Source: Pseudomonadota bacterium (GTDB lineage Bacteria; Pseudomonadota; Gammaproteobacteria; Burkholderiales; REEB80). From it: 64,000 bases of DNA. Shown piece after piece: positions 50,752-60,451 of the stretch (positions are counted from its first letter, which is position 1; every line of letters begins with the position of its first letter). The notes beneath the pieces are model-generated. The model had not been told where the DNA came from, did not search any database, and saw nothing but the letters and a program-made list of their open reading frames with translations. The translations under genes were made by a program, and so were the position numbers. The stretch spans positions 62,001 through 126,000 of the forward strand of contig JAGXAQ010000002.1 of assembly GCA_018971485.1 (NCBI GenBank), given 5' to 3'.

Positions 50752-50785
50752 CTGTTGTCACATTTATAACACATCAAAAAACTGA

Positions 50786-51898
50786 TTAGTCCCAGGACAA
50801 GGCTCCACCTGACTGATACTCGGTTACCCTCGTTTCAAAAAAGTTTTTTTCCTTTTTAATATCAATCATTTCAGCCATCCATGGAAAGGGGTTTTCAGCA
50901 CCCGGGAAAAGGGGATCCAAGCCAATCTGCTGCATACGCCGATTAGATACATAACGTAAATATTCTTTGAACATCGGGGCATTTAATCCAAGAATACCCT
51001 GAGGCATCGTATCTTCAGCATAGGCATATTCCAAATCAACGGCCCGTTTCATCAGATCGCGAATATCCTGACGGAATACTTCAGTCCACAGATGAGGGTT
51101 TTCAATCTTGATAGTATTAATCAAATCAATACCGAAATTGCAATGCATCGACTCGTCCCGCAAAATATACTGATATTGCTCCGCTGCCCCTGTCATCTTG
51201 TTCTGGCGTCCTAATGCCAGGATCTGGACAAACCCGACATAGAAAAACAGGCCTTCCATAATACAGGCAAACACAATAAGGGCCTTGAGAAGTTTTTGAT
51301 CATTTTCCAAAGTGCCCGTATGGAAGTCAGGGTTAGTCAACGTTTCAATAAATTCAAGTAAAAACAGGTCCTTGTCCCGGATAGAAGCAACTTCATGATA
51401 CGCATTGAATATCTCGCCTTCATCAAGACCCAGTGACTCCACAATATACTGGTAAGCATGTGTGTGAATTGCTTCCTCAAACCCCTGACGCAAAAGAAAC
51501 TGGCGGCATTCCGGGGCAGTAATATGCCGATAAGTGCCAAGCACGATATTATTGGCAGCAAGGGAATCTGCCGTAACAAAAAAACCCAGGTTTCGTTTAA
51601 CCAGCCTGCGCTCACCTTCACTCAGCCCGTTAGGATCCTTCCACAGGGCAATATCCCGGCTCATATTCACTTCCTGCGGCATCCAATGATTGGCACAGGT
51701 ATCCAGGTATTTTTGCCAGGCCCATTTATATTTAAAAGGTACAAGCTGATTTACATCAGCCTGGCCATTAATAACCCGCTTATCTTCTACCCGCACACGG
51801 GCAGTTTTCATGTCATCTTCCTGAACGACAGGATCAGGTGCAACCGATAAAGGCTGCTGAACAGGTAGGGCGGTTATCTCATCCTCAAAAGAAAGCAT
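50786..51898 (-). CDS. nrdB: Ribonucleotide reductase class Ia beta subunit
   Basis: [37 protein letters not shown]; start at internal Met (MLSFEDE) of ORF 50786-51916. Confidence 0.96.
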   Translation of the reverse strand: MLSFEDEITALPVQQPLSVAPDPVVQEDDMKTARVRVEDKRVINGQADVNQLVPFKYKWAWQKYLDTCANHWMPQEVNMSRDIALWKDPNGLSEGERRLVKRNLGFFVTADSLAANNIVLGTYRHITAPECRQFLLRQGFEEAIHTHAYQYIVESLGLDEGEIFNAYHEVASIRDKDLFLLEFIETLTNPDFHTGTLENDQKLLKALIVFACIMEGLFFYVGFVQILALGRQNKMTGAAEQYQYILRDESMHCNFGIDLINTIKIENPHLWTEVFRQDIRDLMKRAVDLEYAYAEDTMPQGILGLNAPMFKEYLRYVSNRRMQQIGLDPLFPGAENPFPWMAEMIDIKKEKNFFETRVTEYQSGGALSWD

Positions 51899-51946
51899 TG
51901 ATTCTGTCTCCTTCAACCATTGATATCATAAAGGAAAAACTGTTAG

Positions 51947-54784
51947 TCACTGGCAGGCTTCGCAATCCGGGTTATCAATAGCGCAGGCTTTAGGCAGGGC
52001 TTCCATCCCGCCATCAACAGGCACCGCGTTGAGCGTGCCTGCATTAACCGTTGATTTTTCAGCATGCGTTGCCCCGAGCGTTCGCAGATAATAAGTGGTC
52101 TTCAATCCACGAAGCCAAGCCGTTTTATAGGTCTCATCAAGCAGTTTACCCGATGGCTCAGCAATATATACGTTGAGGGACTGGGCCTGATCAATCCATT
52201 TTTGTCGTCTTGCACCCGCTTCAATAATCCATTTCGGCCCCACTTCAAATGCAGTCATGTACATAGAACGCACCTGTGGTGGAATACGATCAATACGGGC
52301 CAGGCTTCCATCAAAATACTTCATGTCAGAAATCATCACCTCATCCCATATTCCTTCCGCCTTCAGATCACGAACCAGATATTCATTTATGACTGTAAAT
52401 TCCCCCGAAAGATTCGATTTGACATAAAGATTCTGATAGGTCGGCTCAATAGATGCTGTCACGCCTACAATATTGGCAATGGTTGCAGTAGGTGCAATTG
52501 CAACACAATTGGAGTTGCGCATTCCCTGAAGCCTGATTTTGTCACGCAGGGTACTCCAGTCAAATGTCGAAGAGTCATCCACGTCAACAAACCCTCCCCG
52601 CTCCTCCCGCAACAGGGCCAAAGTATCCTGCGGCAACAGCCCCCGATGCCATTTTGAACCGGTGTAGGTTGAATAAGTGCCTCGTTCGGCAGCAAGATCG
52701 GAGGAAGCCTGATACGCATAATAACAGACCGCTTCCATGGAACGATCCGCAAACCTTACAGCCTCCTCGGAAGCATAGGACAGCTTCAGTTCATAGAGGC
52801 AATCCTGAAAACCCATCACCCCCAAGCCTACAGGACGATGTTTCAAATTCGAATTCCGCGCCTTGGCTACCGGATAAAAATTAATATCAATCACATTATC
52901 AAGCATCCGCATGGCGGTACGGATGGTTTTTTCCAATTTCACCAGATCCAGATCCCCATCTTTAAGGTGGGCCAGAAGATTTACCGAGCCAAGATTACAT
53001 ACTGCAATCTCCTGATCATTGGTATTCAGGGTAATTTCAGTGCATAAATTTGAAGAGTGAACTACCCCAACATGATCCTGCGGACTCCTGATATTGCATG
53101 GATCCTTGAATGTTATCCAGGGATGGCCCGTTTCAAACAACATGGACAGCATCTTGCGCCATAACGAAACCGCTGCAATCTTCTTGAAAGGCTGAATCTC
53201 TCCTTTTCCCGCCTTTTTTTCATAAGCCACATAAGCTTTTTCAAAGTTCCTGCCAAACAGATCATGCAAGTCAGGAACATCGGATGGGCTAAAAAGAGTC
53301 CACTCTCCATTATCCATAACCCGTTTCATGAACAGATCCGGAATCCAGTTGGCGATATTCATGTCGTGCAGGCGACGGCGCTCATCCCCCGTATTCTTTC
53401 TCGCCTCAAGAAATTCCTCGATATCCAAATGCCATACTTCAAGATAGGCACACACAGCACCCTTGCGCTTTCCTCCCTGATTTACTGCCACAGCCGTATC
53501 ATTGGCAACCTTAAGAAAAGGCACTACACCCTGACTTTTACCATTGGTTCCCTTGATATGGGATCCGAGGGCGCGCACATTGCTCCAGTCATTACCCAGA
53601 CCCCCCGCATATTTTGACAACAGAGCATTTTCTTTAAACCCCTCGTAAATACTGTCCAGATCATCTGCAATCGTCGTCAAATAGCATGATGAAAGCTGGG
53701 AATGTCGGGTTCCAGAATTAAAAAGGGTCGGCGTGGAACTCATGAAGTCAAATGATGAAAGCACTTCGTAAAATTCAACAGCTCGTGCTTCCCGATCAAT
53801 TTCATTAAGAGCAAGGCCCATCGCCACCCGCATAAAAAAAGCCTGTGGCAATTCAATACGACGCCCTCGCACATGCAGAAAATAGCGATCATAGAGCGTC
53901 TGCAAACCCAGGTACTGGAAATTAAGATCACGATCGGCATGCAACGATTGAGCCAGGCGCACCAGGTCATATTGCAAGAAACGTTCGTCCAGAAGCTCTT
54001 CATTTACTCCCTGACGGATATACCCGGGGAAATACTCGACATAGCGCGACGGCATCTCTGCCTGAATTGCTTTTTCACCCAAAACCTCACGGCGAATACT
54101 ATCCATTAACAACCGGGCAGACACATAACTATAGGCTGGATCCTTTTCAATCATGGAACGTGCGGACAGAATAGCGGACTTGCCCACCTCCTCATATGGC
54201 ACGCCATCATAAAGGTTCTTGAGTGTTGACTCGATAAGACGTGTCGAATCAATTCCTTCACCCAACCCGTCACAAGCAGCAGCAATGACTGTCTGCAGCC
54301 TGTTCATATCCAGTGGAACACGCACACCATTTTCCACGGTATTTAAGGTTGACTCCAAAGTAGGGCCATGAGCCGGTTTTTTCGCTGCCCTTTCCCGAGC
54401 CCTGTTTTCGCGATACAGCACATAAGCACGTGCCACATCATGCTCACCTGATCGCATCAATGCCAGTTCAACCTGATCCTGAACATCTTCAATATGAAAG
54501 GTACCGCCTCCGGGCTGGCGACGTAACAAGGCTTGAACGACATTTGTTGTCAAATTGGTCACCAGCTCCCTGATGCGGGCAGAAGCTGCTCCCTGCCCAC
54601 CATTGACCGCAATGAATGCTTTAGTCAATGCGATGGATATCTTCGCCGGCTCAAAACCAACCACGCTTCCATTGCGTCGAATCAACTTGTAATCAGCATA
54701 ACTGCCTGCATCCGTTCCATTTGGTGTGAAGGGGGCAGGCTGGGAATGCTTAGGGGTAGATGAAGCGGCGGTAACCATCTGCAT
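51947..54784 (-). CDS. nrdA: Ribonucleotide reductase class Ia alpha subunit
   Basis: 945 aa; ATP-cone LIRRNGSVVGFEPAKISIALTKAF; SSTPTLFNSGTRHSQLSSCYL; C-terminal CAIDNPDCEACQ. Confidence 0.97.
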   Translation of the reverse strand: MQMVTAASSTPKHSQPAPFTPNGTDAGSYADYKLIRRNGSVVGFEPAKISIALTKAFIAVNGGQGAASARIRELVTNLTTNVVQALLRRQPGGGTFHIEDVQDQVELALMRSGEHDVARAYVLYRENRARERAAKKPAHGPTLESTLNTVENGVRVPLDMNRLQTVIAAACDGLGEGIDSTRLIESTLKNLYDGVPYEEVGKSAILSARSMIEKDPAYSYVSARLLMDSIRREVLGEKAIQAEMPSRYVEYFPGYIRQGVNEELLDERFLQYDLVRLAQSLHADRDLNFQYLGLQTLYDRYFLHVRGRRIELPQAFFMRVAMGLALNEIDREARAVEFYEVLSSFDFMSSTPTLFNSGTRHSQLSSCYLTTIADDLDSIYEGFKENALLSKYAGGLGNDWSNVRALGSHIKGTNGKSQGVVPFLKVANDTAVAVNQGGKRKGAVCAYLEVWHLDIEEFLEARKNTGDERRRLHDMNIANWIPDLFMKRVMDNGEWTLFSPSDVPDLHDLFGRNFEKAYVAYEKKAGKGEIQPFKKIAAVSLWRKMLSMLFETGHPWITFKDPCNIRSPQDHVGVVHSSNLCTEITLNTNDQEIAVCNLGSVNLLAHLKDGDLDLVKLEKTIRTAMRMLDNVIDINFYPVAKARNSNLKHRPVGLGVMGFQDCLYELKLSYASEEAVRFADRSMEAVCYYAYQASSDLAAERGTYSTYTGSKWHRGLLPQDTLALLREERGGFVDVDDSSTFDWSTLRDKIRLQGMRNSNCVAIAPTATIANIVGVTASIEPTYQNLYVKSNLSGEFTVINEYLVRDLKAEGIWDEVMISDMKYFDGSLARIDRIPPQVRSMYMTAFEVGPKWIIEAGARRQKWIDQAQSLNVYIAEPSGKLLDETYKTAWLRGLKTTYYLRTLGATHAEKSTVNAGTLNAVPVDGGMEALPKACAIDNPDCEACQ

Positions 54785-54813
54785 TGCTATCTCCTTGAGG
54801 ATAGTTTCTGAAT

Positions 54814-54861
54814 GGAGAACTTATAGTTTATTTAACACCATAAATACACAATATATAGTGT
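54814..54861 (-). promoter_or_regulatory. NrdR box pair upstream of nrdA (one strong, one degenerate)
   Basis: ACACAATATATAGTGT (54846-54861) fits acaCwAtATaTwGtgt throughout; second site 54814-54829 matches ~10/16, offset 32 bp. Confidence 0.75.
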
Positions 54862-55012
54862 TTTATTTAATTCTTAAAACTAATTCTAGTATCGCGAGCA
54901 GGGCCATGCAAGTACTATTTGCAGACATCAAACAAGATAAAAATAATATTTTATTGAATCAGACGGATAGCCCTTAAAATAATAAAAGGCTAAAAATACC
55001 GGCCCAATCCTC

Positions 55013-55567
55013 CTAATCAAAGGCTGGATTTTTTATGCGTGGCCAATCAAAAAAAGGTCCGGGATCAGTTTTACGGCCTGGGGCAATATCACTGTGCCCA
55101 ACTATTGCCTCAATAGGGTAAAACTGACGAATTGCAAGAACCAAACGTGCAAGTTCCTGATACTGCACCTCCTCAAATGGCAGTTCATCGGAACCCTCAA
55201 GTTCAATCCCAATTGAAAAATCATTACAGCGCTCTCTTCCCCGCCAACTGGATTGCCCAGCATGCCAAGCCCGATCAAAGCAGGAAACAAACTGGATTAT
55301 GTCCCCCGGACGACGTATCAAGAAATGGGCAGACACCCTTAATCCGGTTAATCCTGAATAGAAGGGGTGCGCCCGATGATCCAGCGTATTGGTAAAGAGA
55401 GCCTGGATATCTGTTCCAGAAAAGATCCCTGGTGGCAGACTGATATTATGGATAACAATCAAGGAAACCGAAGTACCCTGGGGGCGAGAATCAAAATTCG
55501 GTGAAACAACCCGGGTAACACCATCAAGCCATCCATCAAGATCGATGCTCAAAGGACTTCCTGACAC
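55013..55567 (-). CDS. ampD: 1,6-anhydro-N-acetylmuramyl-L-alanine amidase
   Basis: IHNISLPPGIF, VSAHFLIRRPGDIIQFVSCFDRAWHAGQSSWRGRERCNDFSIGIELEG, GHSDIAPGRKTDPGPFFDW. Confidence 0.96.
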   Translation of the reverse strand: MSGSPLSIDLDGWLDGVTRVVSPNFDSRPQGTSVSLIVIHNISLPPGIFSGTDIQALFTNTLDHRAHPFYSGLTGLRVSAHFLIRRPGDIIQFVSCFDRAWHAGQSSWRGRERCNDFSIGIELEGSDELPFEEVQYQELARLVLAIRQFYPIEAIVGHSDIAPGRKTDPGPFFDWPRIKNPAFD

Positions 55568-55846
55568 AATATCCTCCCTTGTTTATCAGAGCATATCAAA
55601 AGATGTGGCACTTTTACCAGCCTAATTCGGTAGCTGTCTCCTGCTGCCTTAATCTTTCTGGATCGGTCAGGAGACAGGCTTGCGCCAGCTACCCTCCTAA
55701 GCCACCGGAAGCATGACTCCGTACCCGGCAATTCATGCAGGCAGCCGCATCGTATGCAGCTTCTATTTTCAGGCCAACACTCTCCTTATCTGGCAGCAGA
55801 CTTTCACCGCAAAGCAAGCGCACCCTCTCTTGCCGGCGCACCAAAT

Positions 55847-55877
55847 AAAAACGGGCAGATAATGCCTGCCCGTTTTT
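55847..55877 (-). terminator. Rho-independent terminator downstream of the cold-shock gene (symmetrical, could work on both strands)
   Basis: AAAAACGGGCAG-(7 nt)-CTGCCCGTTTTT perfect inverted repeat. Confidence 0.9.
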
Positions 55878-55912
55878 ACAGCTTTTCAAAAGCATTTACT
55901 ATTCGATATTAA

Positions 55913-56116
55913 TTATGCGCCACGAATATTCGATGCCTGTTCGCCCTTCGGACCTGTGGTCACATCAAACGTGACCTTCTGGCCTTCCTGGAGAGACTTG
56001 AAACCACCAGCCTGAATTTGTGAAAAATGAGCAAAAAGATCTTTGCCCCCGTTGTCTGGAGTAATAAAACCAAACCCTTTGGCATCATTAAACCATTTAA
56101 CTGTACCCGTTGCCAT
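55913..56116 (-). CDS. CspA-family cold-shock protein
   Basis: [67 protein letters not shown]. Confidence 0.98.
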   Translation of the reverse strand: MATGTVKWFNDAKGFGFITPDNGGKDLFAHFSQIQAGGFKSLQEGQKVTFDVTTGPKGEQASNIRGA

Positions 56117-56636
56117 GCAAAATACTCCTTTAATAAGAACAATAACAAATAAAAAACGGCACAGGATAACCCTATGCAGTCTTGAGAATCAAAGGAGGGA
56201 AATGGCGAACTGAAGTACCGACAACGAACCGACTGACAAATTCACTCTCACGACCTTAACTCTTCATCGGGCACTATACAAAAAATATCACTAATAATCA
56301 ATTCTTTTATAGAAAAACTAAAGATAACCGATCAATCATGTCCATTTTTAGCAAAATAACAACACCTCATTTTATCCTTGAAAAAGTCAAGCCGGAATAC
56401 ATCTAATACCCATATCCAAAAAACCCAAGCATAAAAACAACCCATCCATCTGAAAAATAAAAACAATCAACAAACCATCCCATATAAGAGCCTCTTTCCA
56501 AATGTAACCATAATTGAGCATAAATATCTCTAGGCCTCCTTTCTGGATCATCCGACCGGTAATTGTCATAATCACTTCATTCCATACTTCTCATGCTATT
56601 ATCAAACTACCTGGCAAAACCTTGAGGATGCACTTT

Positions 56637-59111
56637 ATGTCAAAATCTCCGATTGCCGAACTCAAACCTCTCCATCCTAAGGCTGACACAGAGGCATTAA
56701 GTCATTCAATCACACAACGGCTTATTTACTCCGTTGGCAAGGATCCTTTGACTGCAACAACCCGGGACTGGTTTTTCAGTCTGGCCTACAGTGTTCGAGA
56801 ACAGCTCATAGAACGCTGGATGGAAACCATGCGCCAGTACTACCATCAGGATGTCAAACGCATCTATTACCTGTCCATGGAATTCCTTACCGGACGCAGT
56901 TTAATTAATAGTCTTCTCAACCTCAATCTGGATGAAGCTTGCCGTGAGGCACTGGCCAAAATCGGACTGGAACTGGAACAAATTGCTGGAATTGAACCGG
57001 ATGCCGCGCTTGGTAATGGTGGCCTGGGCCGTCTTGCTGCCTGTTTTCTTGATTCCATGGCCACATTGTCCCTGCCTGGCTATGGATATGGCATCCGATA
57101 TGAGTATGGAATGTTTACCCAAAAAATCGAGGACGGCCTGCAGGTTGAACGTCCTGACAACTGGCTGCGATACGGTAACCCTTGGGAATTCCCACGGCCG
57201 GAAGTGCTTTATCAGGTCCGGTTTTTTGGCCGTTGTGTCAACTATCAGGATGAACAGGGAACAAATCGCTCCTCCTGGATTGAAACGGAAGATGTCCTGG
57301 CCATGGCTTATGACACTCCCATACCGGGATATGGGGGCCACACAGTCAACAACATGAGGCTTTGGACGGCTAAAGGAACACGTGATTTCAATCTTGGCTC
57401 TTTCAACGAAGGCAACTATATGGGGGCCGTTGAAAACAAATTTAATTCTGAGCTTCTGTCCAAAGTGCTATACCCATCAGACAAAACCTCACTAGGCCGG
57501 GAGCTACGGCTAAAACAGGAGTATTTTTTCGTCTCCGCTTCCATTCAGGATGTTCTGTACAGGTTTACTAAAATCTTTGATGATTTAAGACTATTACCTG
57601 AAAAGGTCGCCATCCAGTTAAATGATACCCATCCTTCTCTTGGAATTACGGAACTCATGCGTATCCTGGTAGATATTCATCGACTGGAATGGGAGGCGGC
57701 CTGGAATATTACCAGAAAAATATTCTCTTATACCAATCATACACTCATGCCAGAAGCACTGGAAACCTGGGAAGTCAGACTGTTTGAGACCATGTTACCC
57801 AGACACCTTCAAATCATCTATGAGATCAATCGAAGATTCCTGGATCACGTGCAGCAGGTATTCCCGGGTAACATTGACATGCAGCGCCGGATATCGCTCA
57901 TCGATGAAAATGATGGGAAACGGGTCCGAATGGCCAATCTGGCAATAGTTGGAAGCCACAAGGTAAATGGTGTCGCCAGCATTCACTCCCAGCTATTGCG
58001 TGAGAAGGTATTTCCAGATTTCAACCAGCTGTTTCCTGATAAATTCATCAACATTACCAATGGAATAACGCAACGGCTCTGGTTTAACCAGGCCAACCCT
58101 AAGCTTGCAGAACTGGTCAGCCAGCATATCGGCACGGACTGGCTTCGGGATCTTGAAAAATTAAGGGCTATTGAACCTTTGGCTGAGCACCCGGATTTTC
58201 GTAAGGCATTCATGAACATCAAACATGAAAACAAAGGTGAACTTCTGGATCTGTTGCGGCTTCACACACCTGTCTCCATTGATCCTCATTCAATGTTTGA
58301 TGTCCAGTGTAAACGGATTCATGAATACAAACGTCAGCTTCTTAACCTCCTGCATGTCATTACCAGATATAACCGCCTACGCCGGGGACAAACCACGGGG
58401 GTTTCCCGAACAGTCATTTTCTCAGGTAAGGCAGCCCCAAGCTATACCATAGCCAAACTAATTATCCGCCTGATTCATGATGTCGCTAAAACAGTCAATC
58501 ATGATCTACGCACCCGGGATATGCTAAAAGTTGTTTTCATTGCAAATTATGACGTTTCAACTGCACTAAGACTCATACCGGCCGCTGATCTTTCTGAACA
58601 GATTTCAACCGCAGGAACAGAAGCGTCCGGCACAGGGAACATGAAATTAGCGCTCAACGGGGCCTTAACCATTGGAACCCTTGATGGTGCAAATATTGAA
58701 ATCCGGGAGGCAGTCGGTGAAGACAACATCTTTATCTTTGGGCTGGATGCCCTTCAAGTGGAGGATCTTCGCTCACAAGGATACGCATGCCGGGAATATT
58801 ATCAAAACAATGATGAACTTAAAGAAGTTATCGATATGATAGAATCGGGTTATTTCTGCCCACAAGAACCAGACCGATACAAGCCCCTTATCAATAACCT
58901 GTTCTCAAGCAATGATCATTATCTGCTCATGGCTGATTATGCTTCCTATATCCATTGCCAGGATAAAGTTGACAATCTGTACTCCCAACCTGAAGACTGG
59001 ACAAAGCAGGCTATTCTTAACACCGCCAGAATGGGTTATTTCAGTAGCGACAGAGCCATTCGAGAATACGCCAAACTAATTTGGAACATCGAGCCAGTTC
59101 AGGTTAGTTAA
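56637..59111 (+). CDS. glgP: Glycogen/starch phosphorylase
   Basis: NGGLGRLAACFLDSMATL, VQCKRIHEYKRQLLN, STAGTEASGTGNMKLALNGALTIGTLDGANIEI; start at internal Met of ORF 56514-59111. Confidence 0.96.
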   Translation: MSKSPIAELKPLHPKADTEALSHSITQRLIYSVGKDPLTATTRDWFFSLAYSVREQLIERWMETMRQYYHQDVKRIYYLSMEFLTGRSLINSLLNLNLDEACREALAKIGLELEQIAGIEPDAALGNGGLGRLAACFLDSMATLSLPGYGYGIRYEYGMFTQKIEDGLQVERPDNWLRYGNPWEFPRPEVLYQVRFFGRCVNYQDEQGTNRSSWIETEDVLAMAYDTPIPGYGGHTVNNMRLWTAKGTRDFNLGSFNEGNYMGAVENKFNSELLSKVLYPSDKTSLGRELRLKQEYFFVSASIQDVLYRFTKIFDDLRLLPEKVAIQLNDTHPSLGITELMRILVDIHRLEWEAAWNITRKIFSYTNHTLMPEALETWEVRLFETMLPRHLQIIYEINRRFLDHVQQVFPGNIDMQRRISLIDENDGKRVRMANLAIVGSHKVNGVASIHSQLLREKVFPDFNQLFPDKFINITNGITQRLWFNQANPKLAELVSQHIGTDWLRDLEKLRAIEPLAEHPDFRKAFMNIKHENKGELLDLLRLHTPVSIDPHSMFDVQCKRIHEYKRQLLNLLHVITRYNRLRRGQTTGVSRTVIFSGKAAPSYTIAKLIIRLIHDVAKTVNHDLRTRDMLKVVFIANYDVSTALRLIPAADLSEQISTAGTEASGTGNMKLALNGALTIGTLDGANIEIREAVGEDNIFIFGLDALQVEDLRSQGYACREYYQNNDELKEVIDMIESGYFCPQEPDRYKPLINNLFSSNDHYLLMADYASYIHCQDKVDNLYSQPEDWTKQAILNTARMGYFSSDRAIREYAKLIWNIEPVQVS

Positions 59112-60451
59112 TCCAACCCGAGACGCTCAAGTCGATAGCGCAAGGAACGGAAAGTAATCCCAAGCAGCCTGGCTGCTGCCGTCTTGTTCTGTCCGGTGGA
59201 TTCCAGGGCACAGAGCAAAGCTTCCCGCTCCACCTGATCCAGATAAGGCTGAAGAGGCCATTTACTGCCTGGAAGCACCTGCTGCGAAAATCCATCCTCT
59301 GTAAACAAGTGCAGATCAGCTACATCAATGAGCCCTTGCCCACAAAGGGCCATGGCTCGCTCCAGGATATTTTCAAGCTCACGGACATTACCTGGAAAAT
59401 CATAGCTAGCTAGCGCAGCTACGGCTTCTGGGGTTAACCGGGGGGGAATAATACCTGCCTGCAATGCCAAACGATCAAGAAGCCGATTGGCCAGCAAGGG
59501 GATATCTTCTGGCATTTCACGCAGGCTAGGCATTCTGATCTCAATAACATTGAGACGATAATATAAATCCTGACGGAATATCCGCTTCTCGACACATTCG
59601 CTCAGTTTCTGGTTCGTCGCGCTGATAATCCTGACATCAGCAGGTTCCTCCTGTGTCGCCCCTACTTTCCTGACCCGTTTTTCTTGAATGACCCGTAACA
59701 GCTTAACCTGCATGGAAAGGGGAAGATCAGCCACCTCATCCAGAAAAAGGGTCCCTCCATCTGCAGCCTGATAAAATCCGTCTCGATCACTATCTGCACC
59801 GGTAAACGCACCCTTTCTGTAACCAAAAAATTCACTCTCCATCAAATTTTCAGGGATGGCGCCACAATTAACGGCAATAAAGGGCTTATCACGACGGGCT
59901 CCTTGAAAATGCACAAGACGGGCAGCCATCTCCTTGCCGCTTCCGGATTCTCCTGTAACATGAACTGGAGCCTGGCTTCGAGCTACCTTGTCTATTAATG
60001 CACGAACCTGTCTTATCGAAACTGAATCACCCAATAACTCTCGCTGATCTATCACTGCATTTGCAGAAGGAAGGTTAAGCGCAGTCTTGACAAGGGAGCG
60101 AAGCTGATCCAGCTTGACTGGCTTTGCCAGATAATCAAATGCTCCTTCTTTCAATGCCGAAATGGCATTTTCCATACTTCCATGCGCTGTAATAACTGCA
60201 ACCGGGATATCCGGATGCTGTTTAAACAGGTACCGAACAAGATCCAGCCCGCTCCCATCGGGTAAACGCATATCTGTAAGGCAGATTGCGTAAGTCCGCT
60301 TGACCAGAAATTCCCGCGCTTCGCGCACTGTTCCAGCTCCATCAGTCTGAACCCCCATGCGCAACAAGGTCAGTTCCAGCAGTTCCCGAATGTCTGCTTC
60401 ATCATCCACAATCAAGGCACGAGGTGGGCTTCCCTCAACCGGATTCAGCAT
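59108..60451 (-). CDS. pilR: Sigma54-dependent response regulator, PilR-like (receiver-AAA-Fis)
   Basis: Receiver ALIVDDEADIRELLELTLLRMG, GESGSGKEMAARLVH, FFGYRKGAFTGAD (GAFTGA), C-terminal Fis HTH. Confidence 0.9.
   Translation of the reverse strand: MLNPVEGSPPRALIVDDEADIRELLELTLLRMGVQTDGAGTVREAREFLVKRTYAICLTDMRLPDGSGLDLVRYLFKQHPDIPVAVITAHGSMENAISALKEGAFDYLAKPVKLDQLRSLVKTALNLPSANAVIDQRELLGDSVSIRQVRALIDKVARSQAPVHVTGESGSGKEMAARLVHFQGARRDKPFIAVNCGAIPENLMESEFFGYRKGAFTGADSDRDGFYQAADGGTLFLDEVADLPLSMQVKLLRVIQEKRVRKVGATQEEPADVRIISATNQKLSECVEKRIFRQDLYYRLNVIEIRMPSLREMPEDIPLLANRLLDRLALQAGIIPPRLTPEAVAALASYDFPGNVRELENILERAMALCGQGLIDVADLHLFTEDGFSQQVLPGSKWPLQPYLDQVEREALLCALESTGQNKTAAARLLGITFRSLRYRLERLGLD

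Noticed and set aside
55549-55895. Two small minus-strand ORFs (60 and 68 aa) between ampD and the cold-shock gene
   Set aside because: No recognisable family, one overlaps the ampD start and the other overlaps the terminator; not enough support to call.
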